Positions 8,668 to 20,496 of a DNA stretch of 64,000 nt are shown piece after piece; positions within the stretch are counted from its first letter, which is position 1, and the number at the start of each line of letters is the position of its first letter. The notes beneath the pieces were generated by a model, which saw only the letters and a program-made list of their open reading frames with translations, did no database searches and had not been told where the DNA came from. The DNA is from Guptibacillus hwajinpoensis (GTDB lineage Bacteria; Bacillota; Bacilli; Bacillales; Bacillaceae_O): NCBI GenBank assembly GCA_016841765.1, contig JAENYN010000014.1, forward strand, positions 26,484-90,483, written 5' to 3'. The position numbers and the translations under genes are program-made.

Positions 8668-9174
8668 ATGCCGTTAACACCGTTAGACATCCATAACAAA
8701 GAGTTCAGCAGAGGATTCCGCGGATACGATGAAGATGAAGTCAATGAATTTCTTGATCAGGTCATCAAGGATTATGAAATTCTTATCCGCGAAAAAAAGG
8801 AGCTTGAATCCAAGCTGAATGAACTTGATGAAAAGCTCGGGCACTTTTCCAATATTGAAGAGACGCTGAATAAATCGATTTTGATCGCCCAGCAAACAGC
8901 TGAGGAAGTTAAGGAAAGTGCGAATAAAGAAGCGAAACTCATCATCAAGGAAGCTGAAAAGAACGCGGACCGCATCATAAATGAAGCACTGAGCAAATCG
9001 AGGAAGCTGAAAATTGAACTGGATGACCTCCGCAAACAGTCAAAAGTCTTCCGGACACGTTTCAAATTGCTCGTTGAAGCGCAGCTTGACATGATTGACA
9101 ATGATGACTGGGATCAACTCCTCGGAACGGTAAATGATGCCGCGGCAGCCATAGAAGATGGAGAAGAAGAGTAA
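8668..9174 (+). CDS. divIVA: Cell division / polarity protein DivIVA
   Basis: Coiled-coil protein that binds negatively curved membrane at the septum and poles and places MinCDJ and sporulation factors. The ATG at 8668 is used because GGAGGTGG lies directly upstream and the product then starts MPLTPLDIHNKEFSRGFRGY, the conserved lipid-binding N-terminus. The 21 codons upstream in the same frame lack this. The 168 residues show the N-terminal domain (about 1-60), then continuous heptad-rich coiled coil (EETLNKSILIAQQTAEEVKE through SKVFRTRFKLLVEAQLDMI) and an acidic tail. The transcription unit ends before the ileS leader. Confidence 0.97.
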   Translation: MPLTPLDIHNKEFSRGFRGYDEDEVNEFLDQVIKDYEILIREKKELESKLNELDEKLGHFSNIEETLNKSILIAQQTAEEVKESANKEAKLIIKEAEKNADRIINEALSKSRKLKIELDDLRKQSKVFRTRFKLLVEAQLDMIDNDDWDQLLGTVNDAAAAIEDGEEE

Positions 9175-9183
9175 GCTGCTCCC

Positions 9184-9212
9184 TTGACGTTTTCCGGATG
9201 ATTACATATAAT
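9184..9212 (+). promoter_or_regulatory. Sigma-A promoter of ileS leader
   Basis: TTGACG at 9184-9189 and TATAAT at 9207-9212 with a 17-base spacer: near-consensus vegetative promoter. It begins just after the divIVA stop and drives the T-box leader. Confidence 0.85.
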
Positions 9213-9254
9213 TCATTAACGGAATCATTTTATTATTTTAACAACCTGCATATG

Positions 9255-9510
9255 GAGCGAAATCTGTGACAGGGATGTTTTTCTTGAATAGACTTCACCA
9301 AGCGAGCCGGGGATGGTGGAAGCCCGGTGTGAAGGCCAAGGAAACGATCACCCTGGAGAGTTATCCTGAACGCCATTGGCAAGTAAGGATAGACGGCTCA
9401 TCTCCGTTACCGATGACATGAGGCGGGCAAAGCATCTTTTTGCCTATCAGGGTGGTACCGCGGGAAAACCAGCTCGTCCCTATTCAGGGGACAGGGCTGT
9501 TTTTTTATGG
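9255..9510 (+). promoter_or_regulatory. T-box riboswitch (tRNA-Ile sensing) of ileS
   Basis: Transcription-attenuation leader that reads tRNA charging. The T-box sequence GGGTGGTACCGCG ends at 9462. It can pair into an antiterminator that competes with the terminator formed by CAGCTCGTCCC and GGGGACAGGGCTG followed by seven T (about 9471-9508). Stem I features include AGCGAG and GGATGGTGGAAGCCCGG (about 9301-9327). The best specifier codon is ATC at 9347-9349, followed by a purine, which fits isoleucine and the ileS gene downstream. The specifier position is inferred without structure calculation. Confidence 0.93.
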
Positions 9511-9580
9511 GTCGGTTTAGTTATTCCCGATGCTGGTTAACATGGAAAAATAGATATTGTGAGATTTAGGAGGCGGCTTT

Positions 9581-12343
9581 ATGGACTACAAAGATACATT
9601 GTTAATGCCGAAAACAGAGTTCCCGATGCGCGGAAACCTGCCGAAACGGGAACCGGATATCCAGGAAAGATGGGAAGAAAACGGCATTTATGAAAAAGTG
9701 CAAAACCGGACGGAAGGGCGTCCGCTATTCGTCCTGCACGATGGCCCGCCATACGCAAACGGCGATATCCATATGGGTCATGCACTCAACAAAGTGCTGA
9801 AGGATTTCATCGTCCGATATAAATCGATGAGCGGATACCATGCCCCATATGTGCCGGGATGGGATACGCACGGGCTTCCAATTGAGACGGCGCTTACGAA
9901 AAATAAAAAAGTGAACCGCAAGGAAATGAGTGTTGCGGATTTCAGGAAGCTTTGCGAACAATATGCATATGAGCAAATCGACCGCCAGCGCGAACAATTC
10001 AAGCGGCTCGGTGTCCGCGGGGATTGGGATAATCCTTATGTTACGATGACGAAAGAATATGAAGCTCAGCAAATCAAAGTATTCGGCGAGATGGCGAAAA
10101 AAGGATACATCTACAAAGGCTTAAAGCCTGTTTACTGGTCCCCGTCATCTGAATCGGCACTGGCCGAAGCGGAAATCGAATATCAGGATAAGCGCTCACC
10201 TTCCATCTACGTAGCGTTTAATGTGAAAGACGGAAAAGGCGTGCTCGAAGGCGATGAAAAGATCATCATTTGGACGACAACCCCATGGACGATTCCGGCC
10301 AACCTGGGTATTGCTGTCCATCCGGATCTTGAATATGCCGTTGTTAAGGCGGACGGCACAAAATATGTGATTGCTGCCGAGCTTCGGGATGCAGTTGCTG
10401 AAGAATTCGGATGGGAAGATTATGATACAGTCAAGACATTCAAAGGGGCGGAGCTTGATAAAGCGGTTGCGGCACATCCATTTTATGAGCGGGATGCCCT
10501 TGTGATGCTCGGCGATCATGTTACAACAGAAGCTGGTACCGGCTGTGTACACACCGCGCCGGGCCATGGTGAAGATGACTTTGTCATCGGGAAGCGGTAT
10601 GGGCTCGAGGTCCTTTGCCCGGTTGATGAAAAAGGGTATATGACAAAAGAAGCGCCAGGATTCGAGGGCTTGTTCTATGATGAAGCGAATAAGCCGATTA
10701 CAGAAAAGCTTGAAGAAAACGGCGCTTTGATGAAACTGTCGTTCATCACCCACTCCTATCCGCATGATTGGCGGACGAAAAAACCGACGATTTTTAGGGC
10801 TACTTCACAGTGGTTTGCTTCCATAAAGGATTTCCGCAGTGAATTGCTTGAAGCAGTGGAAGAGGTGAAATGGGTTCCGAAATGGGGGGAAACCCGTCTT
10901 TACAACATGGTGAAAGACCGTGAAGACTGGTGTATTTCCCGCCAGCGCGCCTGGGGTGTCCCGATCCCGGTCTTCTTTGGCGAAAACGGCGAGCCGATCA
11001 TCACTGATGAGACGATCAGCCACGTTTCAGACCTGTTCAGGGAGCATGGATCCAATGTCTGGTTCGAGCGGGAAGCCAAAGATCTCCTGCCGGAAGGTTT
11101 CACCTCGGAACATAGTCCGAACGGAAAGTTTACAAAAGAACAGGATATCATGGATGTCTGGTTCGATTCCGGTTCTTCCCACCAGGCTGTCCTTGTTGAA
11201 CGGCCAGAATTGCAGCGGCCGGCCGACCTTTATCTGGAAGGATCCGATCAGTATCGAGGCTGGTTCAACAGCTCACTGTCGACTAGTGTCGCTGTGACCG
11301 GGAAAGCACCGTACAAAGGCGTGCTAAGCCACGGGTTCACCCTGGACGGAGAAGGCCGCAAGATGAGCAAGTCGCTTGGGAACGTTGTCGTGCCGGCCAA
11401 AATCATGAAACAGCTCGGCGCTGATATCCTGCGCCTCTGGGTCGCTTCTGTCGACTATCAGGCAGATGTGAGGCTGTCCGATAAAATCCTTAAGCAGGTT
11501 GCGGAGGTCTACCGCAAAATCCGCAATACGTTCCGTTTCTTGCTCGGCAACTTGAATGACTTTGATCCGAAAACCGATGCAGTTACTGCCGATGAGCTTA
11601 ACGAAGTGGACCGTTATATGCTCGTCAAGCTCAACAAGCTGATTGATAAAGTCACTAATTCATACGAAAACTATGAATTTGCATCCGTTTATCATTCGGT
11701 CCATAACTTTTGCACGATTGAATTGAGTTCATTTTACCTTGATATTGCAAAAGACGTGCTGTATATCCAGCCGGAGAATGACAAAAACCGCAGGGCAATC
11801 CAAACCGTACTTCATGAAACATTACTTGCGCTTGTGAAGCTGGTCGCTCCGATTCTGTCACATACAGCTGAAGAAGTGTGGAGCTATATCCCGGACCGTG
11901 AGGCTGAAAGCATCCAGTTGACAGATATGCCGAAGAGCAGAGAAATACAAGATAGCGACAAGCTGGAAGCAAAATGGGACAAATTCATGGAAGTCAGGGA
12001 TGACGTGCTCAAGGCGCTTGAAAATGCCCGTAATGAAAAAGTTATAGGAAAGTCTTTGACAGCAAAAGTTGTGCTCTACCCGAACGAAAAAACAAAACAG
12101 TTACTTGATTCAATAAATGACCTTGACGGCCTGTTTATTGTTTCCCAGCTTGAAATTGGCGGTATAAAAGATGATGCGCCTGCAAATGCCCAGGTGTTTG
12201 AGGACCTTGCCATCACCATTGAACCTGCCGAAGGGGAAACATGTGACCGCTGCTGGGTCGTCAAAACAACTGTCGGAAGCAACGAGAAACATCCGGCGCT
12301 CTGTGCAGACTGTGCTGAAATTGTAACCAATCATTATGAATAA
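9581..12343 (+). CDS. ileS: Isoleucyl-tRNA synthetase
   Basis: Class I aminoacyl-tRNA synthetase that charges tRNA-Ile and edits misactivated valine. The 920-residue length is standard for the bacterial type. The HIGH-like motif is in [17 protein letters not shown] (about residues 50-66), the editing domain (CP1) covers about 200-400 with [13 protein letters not shown], and KMSKS is at about residues 594-598. The C-terminus has the paired-cysteine zinc motif CDRCW ... CADC (about 887-911). AGGAGG precedes the ATG. Expression is controlled by the T-box leader, and a perfect palindromic terminator follows. Confidence 0.99.
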   Translation: MDYKDTLLMPKTEFPMRGNLPKREPDIQERWEENGIYEKVQNRTEGRPLFVLHDGPPYANGDIHMGHALNKVLKDFIVRYKSMSGYHAPYVPGWDTHGLPIETALTKNKKVNRKEMSVADFRKLCEQYAYEQIDRQREQFKRLGVRGDWDNPYVTMTKEYEAQQIKVFGEMAKKGYIYKGLKPVYWSPSSESALAEAEIEYQDKRSPSIYVAFNVKDGKGVLEGDEKIIIWTTTPWTIPANLGIAVHPDLEYAVVKADGTKYVIAAELRDAVAEEFGWEDYDTVKTFKGAELDKAVAAHPFYERDALVMLGDHVTTEAGTGCVHTAPGHGEDDFVIGKRYGLEVLCPVDEKGYMTKEAPGFEGLFYDEANKPITEKLEENGALMKLSFITHSYPHDWRTKKPTIFRATSQWFASIKDFRSELLEAVEEVKWVPKWGETRLYNMVKDREDWCISRQRAWGVPIPVFFGENGEPIITDETISHVSDLFREHGSNVWFEREAKDLLPEGFTSEHSPNGKFTKEQDIMDVWFDSGSSHQAVLVERPELQRPADLYLEGSDQYRGWFNSSLSTSVAVTGKAPYKGVLSHGFTLDGEGRKMSKSLGNVVVPAKIMKQLGADILRLWVASVDYQADVRLSDKILKQVAEVYRKIRNTFRFLLGNLNDFDPKTDAVTADELNEVDRYMLVKLNKLIDKVTNSYENYEFASVYHSVHNFCTIELSSFYLDIAKDVLYIQPENDKNRRAIQTVLHETLLALVKLVAPILSHTAEEVWSYIPDREAESIQLTDMPKSREIQDSDKLEAKWDKFMEVRDDVLKALENARNEKVIGKSLTAKVVLYPNEKTKQLLDSINDLDGLFIVSQLEIGGIKDDAPANAQVFEDLAITIEPAEGETCDRCWVVKTTVGSNEKHPALCADCAEIVTNHYE

Positions 12344-12352
12344 AAGTAAGGG

Positions 12353-12385
12353 AAACACGCCATGCCGGCCGGCATGGCGTGTTTT
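12353..12385. terminator. Terminator after ileS
   Basis: Uninterrupted palindrome: AAACACGCCATGCC, GGCC centre, GGCATGGCGTGTTTT. It begins nine bases after the ileS stop codon and could act in both directions. Confidence 0.9.
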
Positions 12386-12570
12386 ATTGCTTGAAGATCT
12401 TTTGTATCCATTATTTAGAATCGGAGCCCCTAATGAATGCTTCGTGTAACCTGCCCAATCCAGCAAAAACAATCATGCATAAGCACTGGCTGTCAATAAT
12501 TGTTTGTATAACCTGTTCAGGTTCAGTTCGGGCAAAATGGGGATGAATGAATAGATCATCAATTGCCAGC

Positions 12571-12774
12571 TTCGTTCCCAAAAAGGGCAACGCTACAAGA
12601 AGAAGGTAACGCATCAGGCTATTTGTTCCCAAAAAGGACCACGCTTCACGAAAAAGGAAACGCATCCAGCTATTCGTTCCCAAAAAGGGCTACGCATCAT
12701 GAAAAAGGTAACACATCCAGCTATTCATTCCCAAAAAGGGACAAGCTTCATGACAAAGGTAACGCATCCAATAA
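12571..12774. repeat. Four tandem copies of a 51-bp repeat
   Basis: Copies start at 12571, 12622, 12673 and 12724, exactly 51 bases apart, each opening with TTCGTTCCCAAAAAGG or a close variant and ending near GGTAACGCATCCAGCTA. Because 51 is a multiple of three, frames stay open on both strands: a 17-residue repeat containing FPKRATLHEKGNASSYS on the plus strand (12563-12778) and FLGTNSWMRFLFREAWS on the minus strand. Neither has a convincing ribosome site, so I do not call a protein. The rest of the 600-base gap after ileS (12386-12570 and 12775-12943) shows no gene or structure that I recognise. Confidence 0.92.
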
Positions 12775-12943
12775 ATAGGCTGCCATTTTTCCTCCCCCGT
12801 TCATACCTCATTCATCTGACCCGCCAGGAAATATGGAAAATCATCCATATCGATGAAACCATGTACACTAGAAAAAGTTACATGGGTTATGACTGTAAAA
12901 AAGATAAACAATAATGACACCATGTTTGTGAAGGGGGCAGACG

Positions 12944-13261
12944 ATGACGACCTTTACCCATTTGAAAAATGAGCTGCTGCTTGCAAAATATGAGTTGGAA
13001 AAACAGCTGGCCGGATATGGCAGCGCAGAAAGCGCCAATGGATTATTACCCACTTGTGATGAGAAAAAGGAATTTATCCGCAGGCAAATCGAACAGGAAT
13101 TATTTGATGTGGAAACCGCCCTGGCCAAGTTCGAAACCGAAACGTATGGCTTTTGTGAGAGCAGCGGAAAGAAAATTCCGCAATGGCAGCTGGAAATCCA
13201 GCCTGCCGCCAGATGTGCCGATGAACCGCCGGCCCTATTTCTTTCCCATTTGAAAACATAA
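12944..13261 (+). CDS. ylyA: YlyA-like, DksA/TraR-family protein
   Basis: Protein of 105 residues at the position where B. subtilis has ylyA, between ileS and lspA. The N-terminal half is a coiled-coil-like segment (HLKNELLLAKYELEKQLAG, then EFIRRQIEQELFDVETALAKFE), as in DksA-type RNA-polymerase-binding proteins. The C-terminal part YGFCESSGKKIPQWQLEIQPAARCADEP corresponds to the zinc-finger region but keeps only one Cys of each CxxC pair, so metal binding is doubtful. The ATG at 12944 follows AAGGGGGC. The DksA assignment comes from overall pattern and position. Confidence 0.72.
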   Translation: MTTFTHLKNELLLAKYELEKQLAGYGSAESANGLLPTCDEKKEFIRRQIEQELFDVETALAKFETETYGFCESSGKKIPQWQLEIQPAARCADEPPALFLSHLKT

Positions 13262-13375
13262 AGGAGATTTTAAAAAGGAGGGGGAATCGATTGTCTACCC
13301 CTCGGAACGGAAATTTCCCTTATAGAAAAAGCTGCAGCTTAAAAAATAAAGCTCCGGCAGGAGTGCATCCACAGA

Positions 13376-13404
13376 TTGTTTAACCGGTAAACGTGTGCTA
13401 AAAT
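13376..13404 (+). promoter_or_regulatory. Candidate sigma-A promoter of lspA
   Basis: TTGTTT at 13376-13381 and TAAAAT at 13399-13404 with a 17-base spacer, about 50 bases before the lspA start codon. Confidence 0.5.
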
Positions 13405-13457
13405 GCAATGGTACAATTGTTCCCCGCCGGCACATTATTTGAAATGGAGGCACTCCA

Positions 13458-13922
13458 GTGTTATATTATTTCATTGCATTCATTACGGTCATCATTGACC
13501 AGGTGACAAAGTGGCTCGTTGTCACAAACATGGAATTAGGCCAGCGCATCCCACTTATTGATGGTTTTTTATACTTGACCTCTCACCGTAACAGGGGGGC
13601 AGCCTGGGGCATCCTGCAAAACCAGATGTGGTTTTTTTATATCATCACAGTGATTGTCGTTGTGGCTGTCATTTACTATATGGAAAAGCATGCGCGCGGC
13701 AAACGGCTTGAACAATGGGCTTTCACTCTTATTTTAGGCGGTGCGGTCGGGAACTTCATCGATCGGGTGTTCCGCAAAGAAGTGGTTGATTTCATTGATG
13801 TGCATATCTTTACATATGATTACCCGATCTTCAATGTGGCGGATTCTTCACTTGTAATCGGCGTCGGCTTGTTTTTTATCTATGCACTATTTTATGATGG
13901 AAAAGAAAAGAAGGAGGCCTGA
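13458..13922 (+). CDS. lspA: Lipoprotein signal peptidase (signal peptidase II)
   Basis: Membrane aspartic protease that cleaves prolipoprotein signal peptides after lipid attachment to the +1 cysteine. The 154 residues form four hydrophobic segments. Catalytic aspartates lie in [20 protein letters not shown] and [11 protein letters not shown], and the conserved [10 protein letters not shown] is present near residue 45. The start is the GTG at 13458, seven bases after TGGAGG (13445-13450). The next gene begins one base after the stop codon, so the two are co-translated. Confidence 0.97.
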   Translation: MLYYFIAFITVIIDQVTKWLVVTNMELGQRIPLIDGFLYLTSHRNRGAAWGILQNQMWFFYIITVIVVVAVIYYMEKHARGKRLEQWAFTLILGGAVGNFIDRVFRKEVVDFIDVHIFTYDYPIFNVADSSLVIGVGLFFIYALFYDGKEKKEA

Positions 13923-13923
13923 A

Positions 13924-14844
13924 ATGGAGGCAGAAGTTTTTTCGTTTACTGCAGGGCCTGAACACGGAAATACAAGAATCGATAAACTGCTGGCGGCGCA
14001 GGAAGGCGATTGGTCACGGTCCCAGGTCCAACAATGGATAAAGGACGGCCTGGTGCTAGTGGAAGGGAAAGCTGTCAAAGGAAACTACAAAATCAGGGCC
14101 GGTGATCAAATCAAGGTCACTGTTCCCGAACCGGAGGAAGTAAACGTCATCCCGCAGCCTATTGAATTGGATGTCCGTTATGAGGACAGGGATGTCATTG
14201 TTGTGAATAAGCCACGAGGGATGGTCGTCCATCCCGGGCCCGGGCACTCTTCTGGAACGCTTGTCAATGCGCTTCTTCACCATTGTGAGGATCTTTCCGG
14301 CATTAATGGGGAGCTAAGGCCGGGGATTGTCCACCGGATCGATATGGATACGTCTGGCTTGATCATTGCTGCTAAAAATGATGCGGCGCATCAGCATCTT
14401 GCCCGTCAGCTTTCGGAGAAAACCGTTACGAGAAAATATAAAGCGATAGTTCACGGTGTTATCAGCCATGATAAAGGAACAATTGATGCCCCTCTAGGCC
14501 GGGATAAAAACGACAGGAAAAAGATGACGGTAACAGATGAGAACAGCCGGAATGCCGTCACCCATTTTCGTGTGCTTGAACGGTTCGATCATTACACTTA
14601 TGTGGAGTGTGTGCTCGAGACGGGGCGCACTCATCAGATCAGAGTGCATATGAAGTATATCGGCCATCCGCTTGCAGGTGATCCGAAATACGGCCCCAAA
14701 AAGACGCTCCCGATAGAAGGCCAGGCCTTGCACGCGGAAGTTCTCGGATTCATTCACCCGCGGACAGGCGAATATGTCGAGCTTCATGCCGAATTACCGG
14801 CTGATATGGAGAAATTGCTCGAGCGGCTGCGTAAAAACGGTTGA
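13924..14844 (+). CDS. ylyB: RluD-type pseudouridine synthase
   Basis: Ribosomal-RNA pseudouridine synthase of the RluA/RluD family, corresponding to ylyB of B. subtilis. It has 306 residues. An S4 RNA-binding domain comes first (TRIDKLLAAQ..WSRSQVQQWIKDGLVLVEG). The catalytic domain follows, with HRIDMDTSGLIIAAKN, where the Asp of HRIDMDTSG is the nucleophile, and LETGRTHQIRVHMKYIGHPLAGD. The ATG at 13924 is preceded by AGGAGGCC and gives the family N-terminus. The stop codon overlaps the -35 element of the pyr promoter. Confidence 0.95.
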   Translation: MEAEVFSFTAGPEHGNTRIDKLLAAQEGDWSRSQVQQWIKDGLVLVEGKAVKGNYKIRAGDQIKVTVPEPEEVNVIPQPIELDVRYEDRDVIVVNKPRGMVVHPGPGHSSGTLVNALLHHCEDLSGINGELRPGIVHRIDMDTSGLIIAAKNDAAHQHLARQLSEKTVTRKYKAIVHGVISHDKGTIDAPLGRDKNDRKKMTVTDENSRNAVTHFRVLERFDHYTYVECVLETGRTHQIRVHMKYIGHPLAGDPKYGPKKTLPIEGQALHAEVLGFIHPRTGEYVELHAELPADMEKLLERLRKNG

Positions 14845-14869
14845 CATATCCGAATATATTTGTGATAAT
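14841..14869 (+). promoter_or_regulatory. Promoter of the pyr operon
   Basis: TTGACA at 14841-14846 and GATAAT at 14864-14869, spacer 17, with a TGT extension just before the -10. It overlaps the last bases of the preceding pseudouridine synthase gene and lies immediately ahead of the first PyrR leader. Confidence 0.85.
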
Positions 14870-14875
14870 TACTCA

Positions 14876-15007
14876 TGAAAATAAAAAGACCTTTAAGACA
14901 GTCCCGTGAGGCTGAGAAGGACCCGGTTCGGATGACAGGAAATTGCCCTGCATCCATCTCTCTTGTCAGAGATCCAATCCTCCTGCCTTGCTGCAGGGGG
15001 ATTTTTT
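14876..15007 (+). promoter_or_regulatory. pyr attenuator 1 (PyrR-binding leader upstream of pyrR)
   Basis: AGTCCCGTGAGGCT at 14900-14913 matches the PyrR anti-antiterminator consensus ARUCCNGNGAGGYU. Downstream lies a terminator: ATCCTCCTGC, loop, GCAGGGGGAT and six T (about 14977-15007). When UMP is abundant, PyrR bound to the first element favours the terminator; otherwise an antiterminator forms. The mechanism is known from B. subtilis; both elements are visible here. Confidence 0.93.
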
Positions 15008-15025
15008 AATGGAGGTGAATGGTAG

Positions 15026-15571
<546 letters not shown>

Positions 15572-15583
15572 CCCTTTTAATTA

Positions 15584-15710
15584 AGTCCAGAGAGGCTTGG
15601 AAGGGGCAGGATACAATAGAGCAACAATACTGCGGAATACGGCTCGCCCTTTCGCAGTCCGCTGCTGTATCTTAAGCCTCTTTGCGCCTGTCGCAAAGAG
15701 GCTTTTCTTT
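15584..15710 (+). promoter_or_regulatory. pyr attenuator 2 (between pyrR and pyrP)
   Basis: PyrR element AGTCCAGAGAGGCT at 15584-15597. The terminator stem AAGCCTCTTTGCG / CGCAAAGAGGCTTTT (about 15674-15706), followed by T-rich sequence, lies just before the pyrP ribosome site. The same 14-base element is used in attenuator 3. Confidence 0.93.
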
Positions 15711-15745
15711 TAGCTAAAATGATACTTTCCGGGGAGGAACCAGTT

Positions 15746-17074
15746 ATGGAAAAAAACAATATCGTTATGGATGTCAGAGATGTACCGAAACTCCACCAGT
15801 GGCTGACACTGAGCCTCCAGCATTTATTTGCCATGTTCGGTGCAACCGTGCTTGTGCCTTTTCTTACAGGATTAAGCCCGGCGGTGGCACTTGTTTCAAG
15901 CGGGCTCGGTACATTATCTTACCTGCTGATCACCAAAGGGAGAATCCCTGCTTATCTCGGTTCGTCGTTCGCATTCATCGGGCCTATAATCGCTGCATCT
16001 GCAGCCGGCGGGCCCGAAGCAGCCATGCTCGGAAGCTTTTTGGCCGGGCTTGTATACGGAATAGTCGCAGTTTTTATTAAAATACTTGGGCTCCGCTGGC
16101 TCCTGCACCTGCTGCCGCCGGTTGTTGTCGGTCCTGTCATTATCGTGATCGGGCTCGGGCTCGCCAGTGTCGCAATCGATATGGCCATGTATATACCGGG
16201 CACAGAGGAGTACAGCTTGACTCATTTTTCTGTAGCACTTGTTACGCTGGCCATAACCGTGATCGGCTCGATTTTCTTCCGCGGCTTTTTCGGGCTCATC
16301 CCGATTTTGATCGGCATTATCGGAGGATATACATTCGCCTACTTAAGGGGGCTTGTTGACCTTGCAGGAGTCAGGGAAGCAGCCTGGTTTCAGGCGCCGG
16401 AATTTATCATCCCGTTTATCACATACTCACCGGCTGACGTTTTCAGCTGGGAAATTGCAGTCATCATCGTACCGGTAGCAATTGTAACGATTGCGGAACA
16501 TATCGGCGACCAGATGGTGCTGAGCAAAATCGCCGGCAGGAATTTTCTGATGAAGCCGGGTCTGCATCGCTCCATACTGGGTGACGGTGTTGCAACAATG
16601 ATTGCAGCCCTCATCGGCGGCCCGCCAAACACGACCTATGGTGAAAATATCGGTGTCCTGGCTATCACCCGAGTTTTCAGTGTCTTCATAATCGGCGGTG
16701 CAGCTGCCGCTGCCATCCTGTTCGGGTTTATCGGGAAAATTTCAGCCCTGATTGAATCGATCCCGACAGCTGTGATGGGAGGCGTATCCATCCTCCTGTT
16801 CGGTATCATTGCCTCGTCCGGTCTGCGGATGCTGATTGATAACCGGGTCGATCTTGGCGACAAGCGGAATCTCGTGATCTCATCCGTCATTCTTGTCATC
16901 GGTGTCGGCGGAGCGTTTATCCAACTGTCTGATAACCTGCAAATTGCCGGTATGGCCCTTGCCGCCATTACGGGTGTCCTTCTTAATCTGGTGCTGCCTG
17001 GCAGGGAAAGCGCCACGGGAGATATGAAAATGTTTGATAGAAACACAAATGACAAAGAAGAGGAAGTTGCATAA
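15746..17074 (+). CDS. pyrP: Uracil permease PyrP (NCS2 family)
   Basis: Proton-coupled uracil importer of the nucleobase-ascorbate (NAT/NCS2) family. The 442 residues form about a dozen membrane segments. Family signatures include HLFAMFGATVLVPFLTGL near the N-terminus, the substrate-site segments VTIAEHIGDQMVLS and GGPPNTTYGENIGVLAITR, and VMGGVSILLFGIIASSGLRML. The ATG at 15746 is preceded by GGGGAGG at 15731-15737; the in-frame upstream start at 15719 would contain that site. Expression is set by attenuator 2. Confidence 0.97.
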   Translation: MEKNNIVMDVRDVPKLHQWLTLSLQHLFAMFGATVLVPFLTGLSPAVALVSSGLGTLSYLLITKGRIPAYLGSSFAFIGPIIAASAAGGPEAAMLGSFLAGLVYGIVAVFIKILGLRWLLHLLPPVVVGPVIIVIGLGLASVAIDMAMYIPGTEEYSLTHFSVALVTLAITVIGSIFFRGFFGLIPILIGIIGGYTFAYLRGLVDLAGVREAAWFQAPEFIIPFITYSPADVFSWEIAVIIVPVAIVTIAEHIGDQMVLSKIAGRNFLMKPGLHRSILGDGVATMIAALIGGPPNTTYGENIGVLAITRVFSVFIIGGAAAAAILFGFIGKISALIESIPTAVMGGVSILLFGIIASSGLRMLIDNRVDLGDKRNLVISSVILVIGVGGAFIQLSDNLQIAGMALAAITGVLLNLVLPGRESATGDMKMFDRNTNDKEEEVA

Positions 17075-17092
17075 AAATTCATCTTTAAATGA

Positions 17093-17175
17093 AGTCCAGA
17101 GAGGCTCAAAAGGTGTGGATAATGGTTGGAGTATATCTTCCGCACCCCGTATATAAGAAACGGGGTGCTTTTTTA
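17093..17175 (+). promoter_or_regulatory. pyr attenuator 3 (between pyrP and pyrB)
   Basis: PyrR element AGTCCAGAGAGGCT at 17093-17106, identical to the one in attenuator 2. Terminator GCACCCCGT / ACGGGGTGC at about 17142-17168 with six T. It is the shortest of the three leaders. Confidence 0.93.
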
Positions 17176-17178
17176 TAA

Positions 17179-19389
<2,211 letters not shown>

Positions 19390-19393
<4 letters not shown>

Positions 19394-20496
19394 AACGGCA
19401 GCTAATATTGGAAGATGGATCAGTATTTATTGGAGAAGGTTTCGGCAGTCTGGAGGAAAAAGAAGGAGAAGTCGTTTTCAATACCGGCATGACCGGTTAT
19501 CAGGAAATTCTCACCGACCCTTCCTATTGCGGGCAAATTGTGACGCTTACTTATCCGCTCGTCGGAAATTACGGAATAAACAGAGATGACTTCGAAACGA
19601 TAAAACCTGCCGTTCATGGGCTTATCGTGAAAGAGGCGGCTGATTTCCCATCAAATTGGCGGTCAAAAGAGCCGATCGGACAATTTTTGAAGGAAAGAGG
19701 GATTCCGGCCATCAGTGGTATCGATACCAGGAAGTTGACAAGAATCATCCGTGAACATGGGACACTGAAAGGCAAAATCTGTCCCATGGATAGCGATCCG
19801 GCAGCCGTGGCTTCAGAACTGCGTGCCAAAGATATGCCGCATAACCAGGTTGCAAGAGTTTCAGCAAAGGACCCATACCCTAGCCCCGGGACGGGATACA
19901 GGGTCGTTCTTGTCGATTTCGGCATGAAACACGGTATCCTGCGCGAATTGAACGAACGCGGATTTGATGTTGTCGTCGTTCCTTATAATACGACAGCAGA
20001 AGAAATAATGCGCCTGCATCCTGACGGAATCATGCTGTCAAATGGACCAGGGGATCCGAAAGATGTCCCGGAAGCCGCTGAAATGATACAGGCGCTGCTC
20101 GGCAAAGTGCCTATCTTCGGCATCTGCCTCGGCCATCAACTGTTTGCCCTGGCCTGCGGCGCCGATACCGAAAAAATGAAGTTTGGTCACCGCGGCTCAA
20201 ATCACCCGGTCGTCGATCTTCAGACAGGTAAAGTTGCCCTCACTTCCCAAAACCATGGCTATACAGTGACAAATGATTCGGTGGACCGAACAGAGTTGAT
20301 TGTGACGCACAAGGCGCTGAATGATGAAACAATCGAAGGCCTCCGCCATATCCGGTATCCGGCATTCACGGTTCAATACCATCCAGAAGCGTCGCCAGGA
20401 CCGCACGATGCCAACTATCTGTTTGAAGATTTTCTTAACATGATCGAAACGGAACAGAAGAAAGGGGAACAAACATGCCTAAACGTACAGATATAA
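19390..20496 (+). CDS. pyrAA: Carbamoyl-phosphate synthase, pyrimidine-specific, small chain
   Basis: Glutaminase subunit that feeds ammonia to the large chain. It has 368 residues. The N-terminal CPS domain is [27 protein letters not shown]. The C-terminal class I glutamine amidotransferase has the nucleophile in [15 protein letters not shown] and the His-Glu pair in [12 protein letters not shown]. The ATG at 19390 overlaps the pyrC stop; the in-frame upstream extension to 19321 lies inside pyrC and has no ribosome site. carA is the general synonym. Confidence 0.97.

Noticed and set aside
12571..12774. CRISPR array
   Set aside because: The copies are head to tail without unique spacers, and no cas genes are present.
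12563..12778. 71-residue protein with a 17-residue repeat
   Set aside because: TTG start without a ribosome site; the opposite strand is open too because the DNA repeat is 51 bases. Treated as a DNA repeat.
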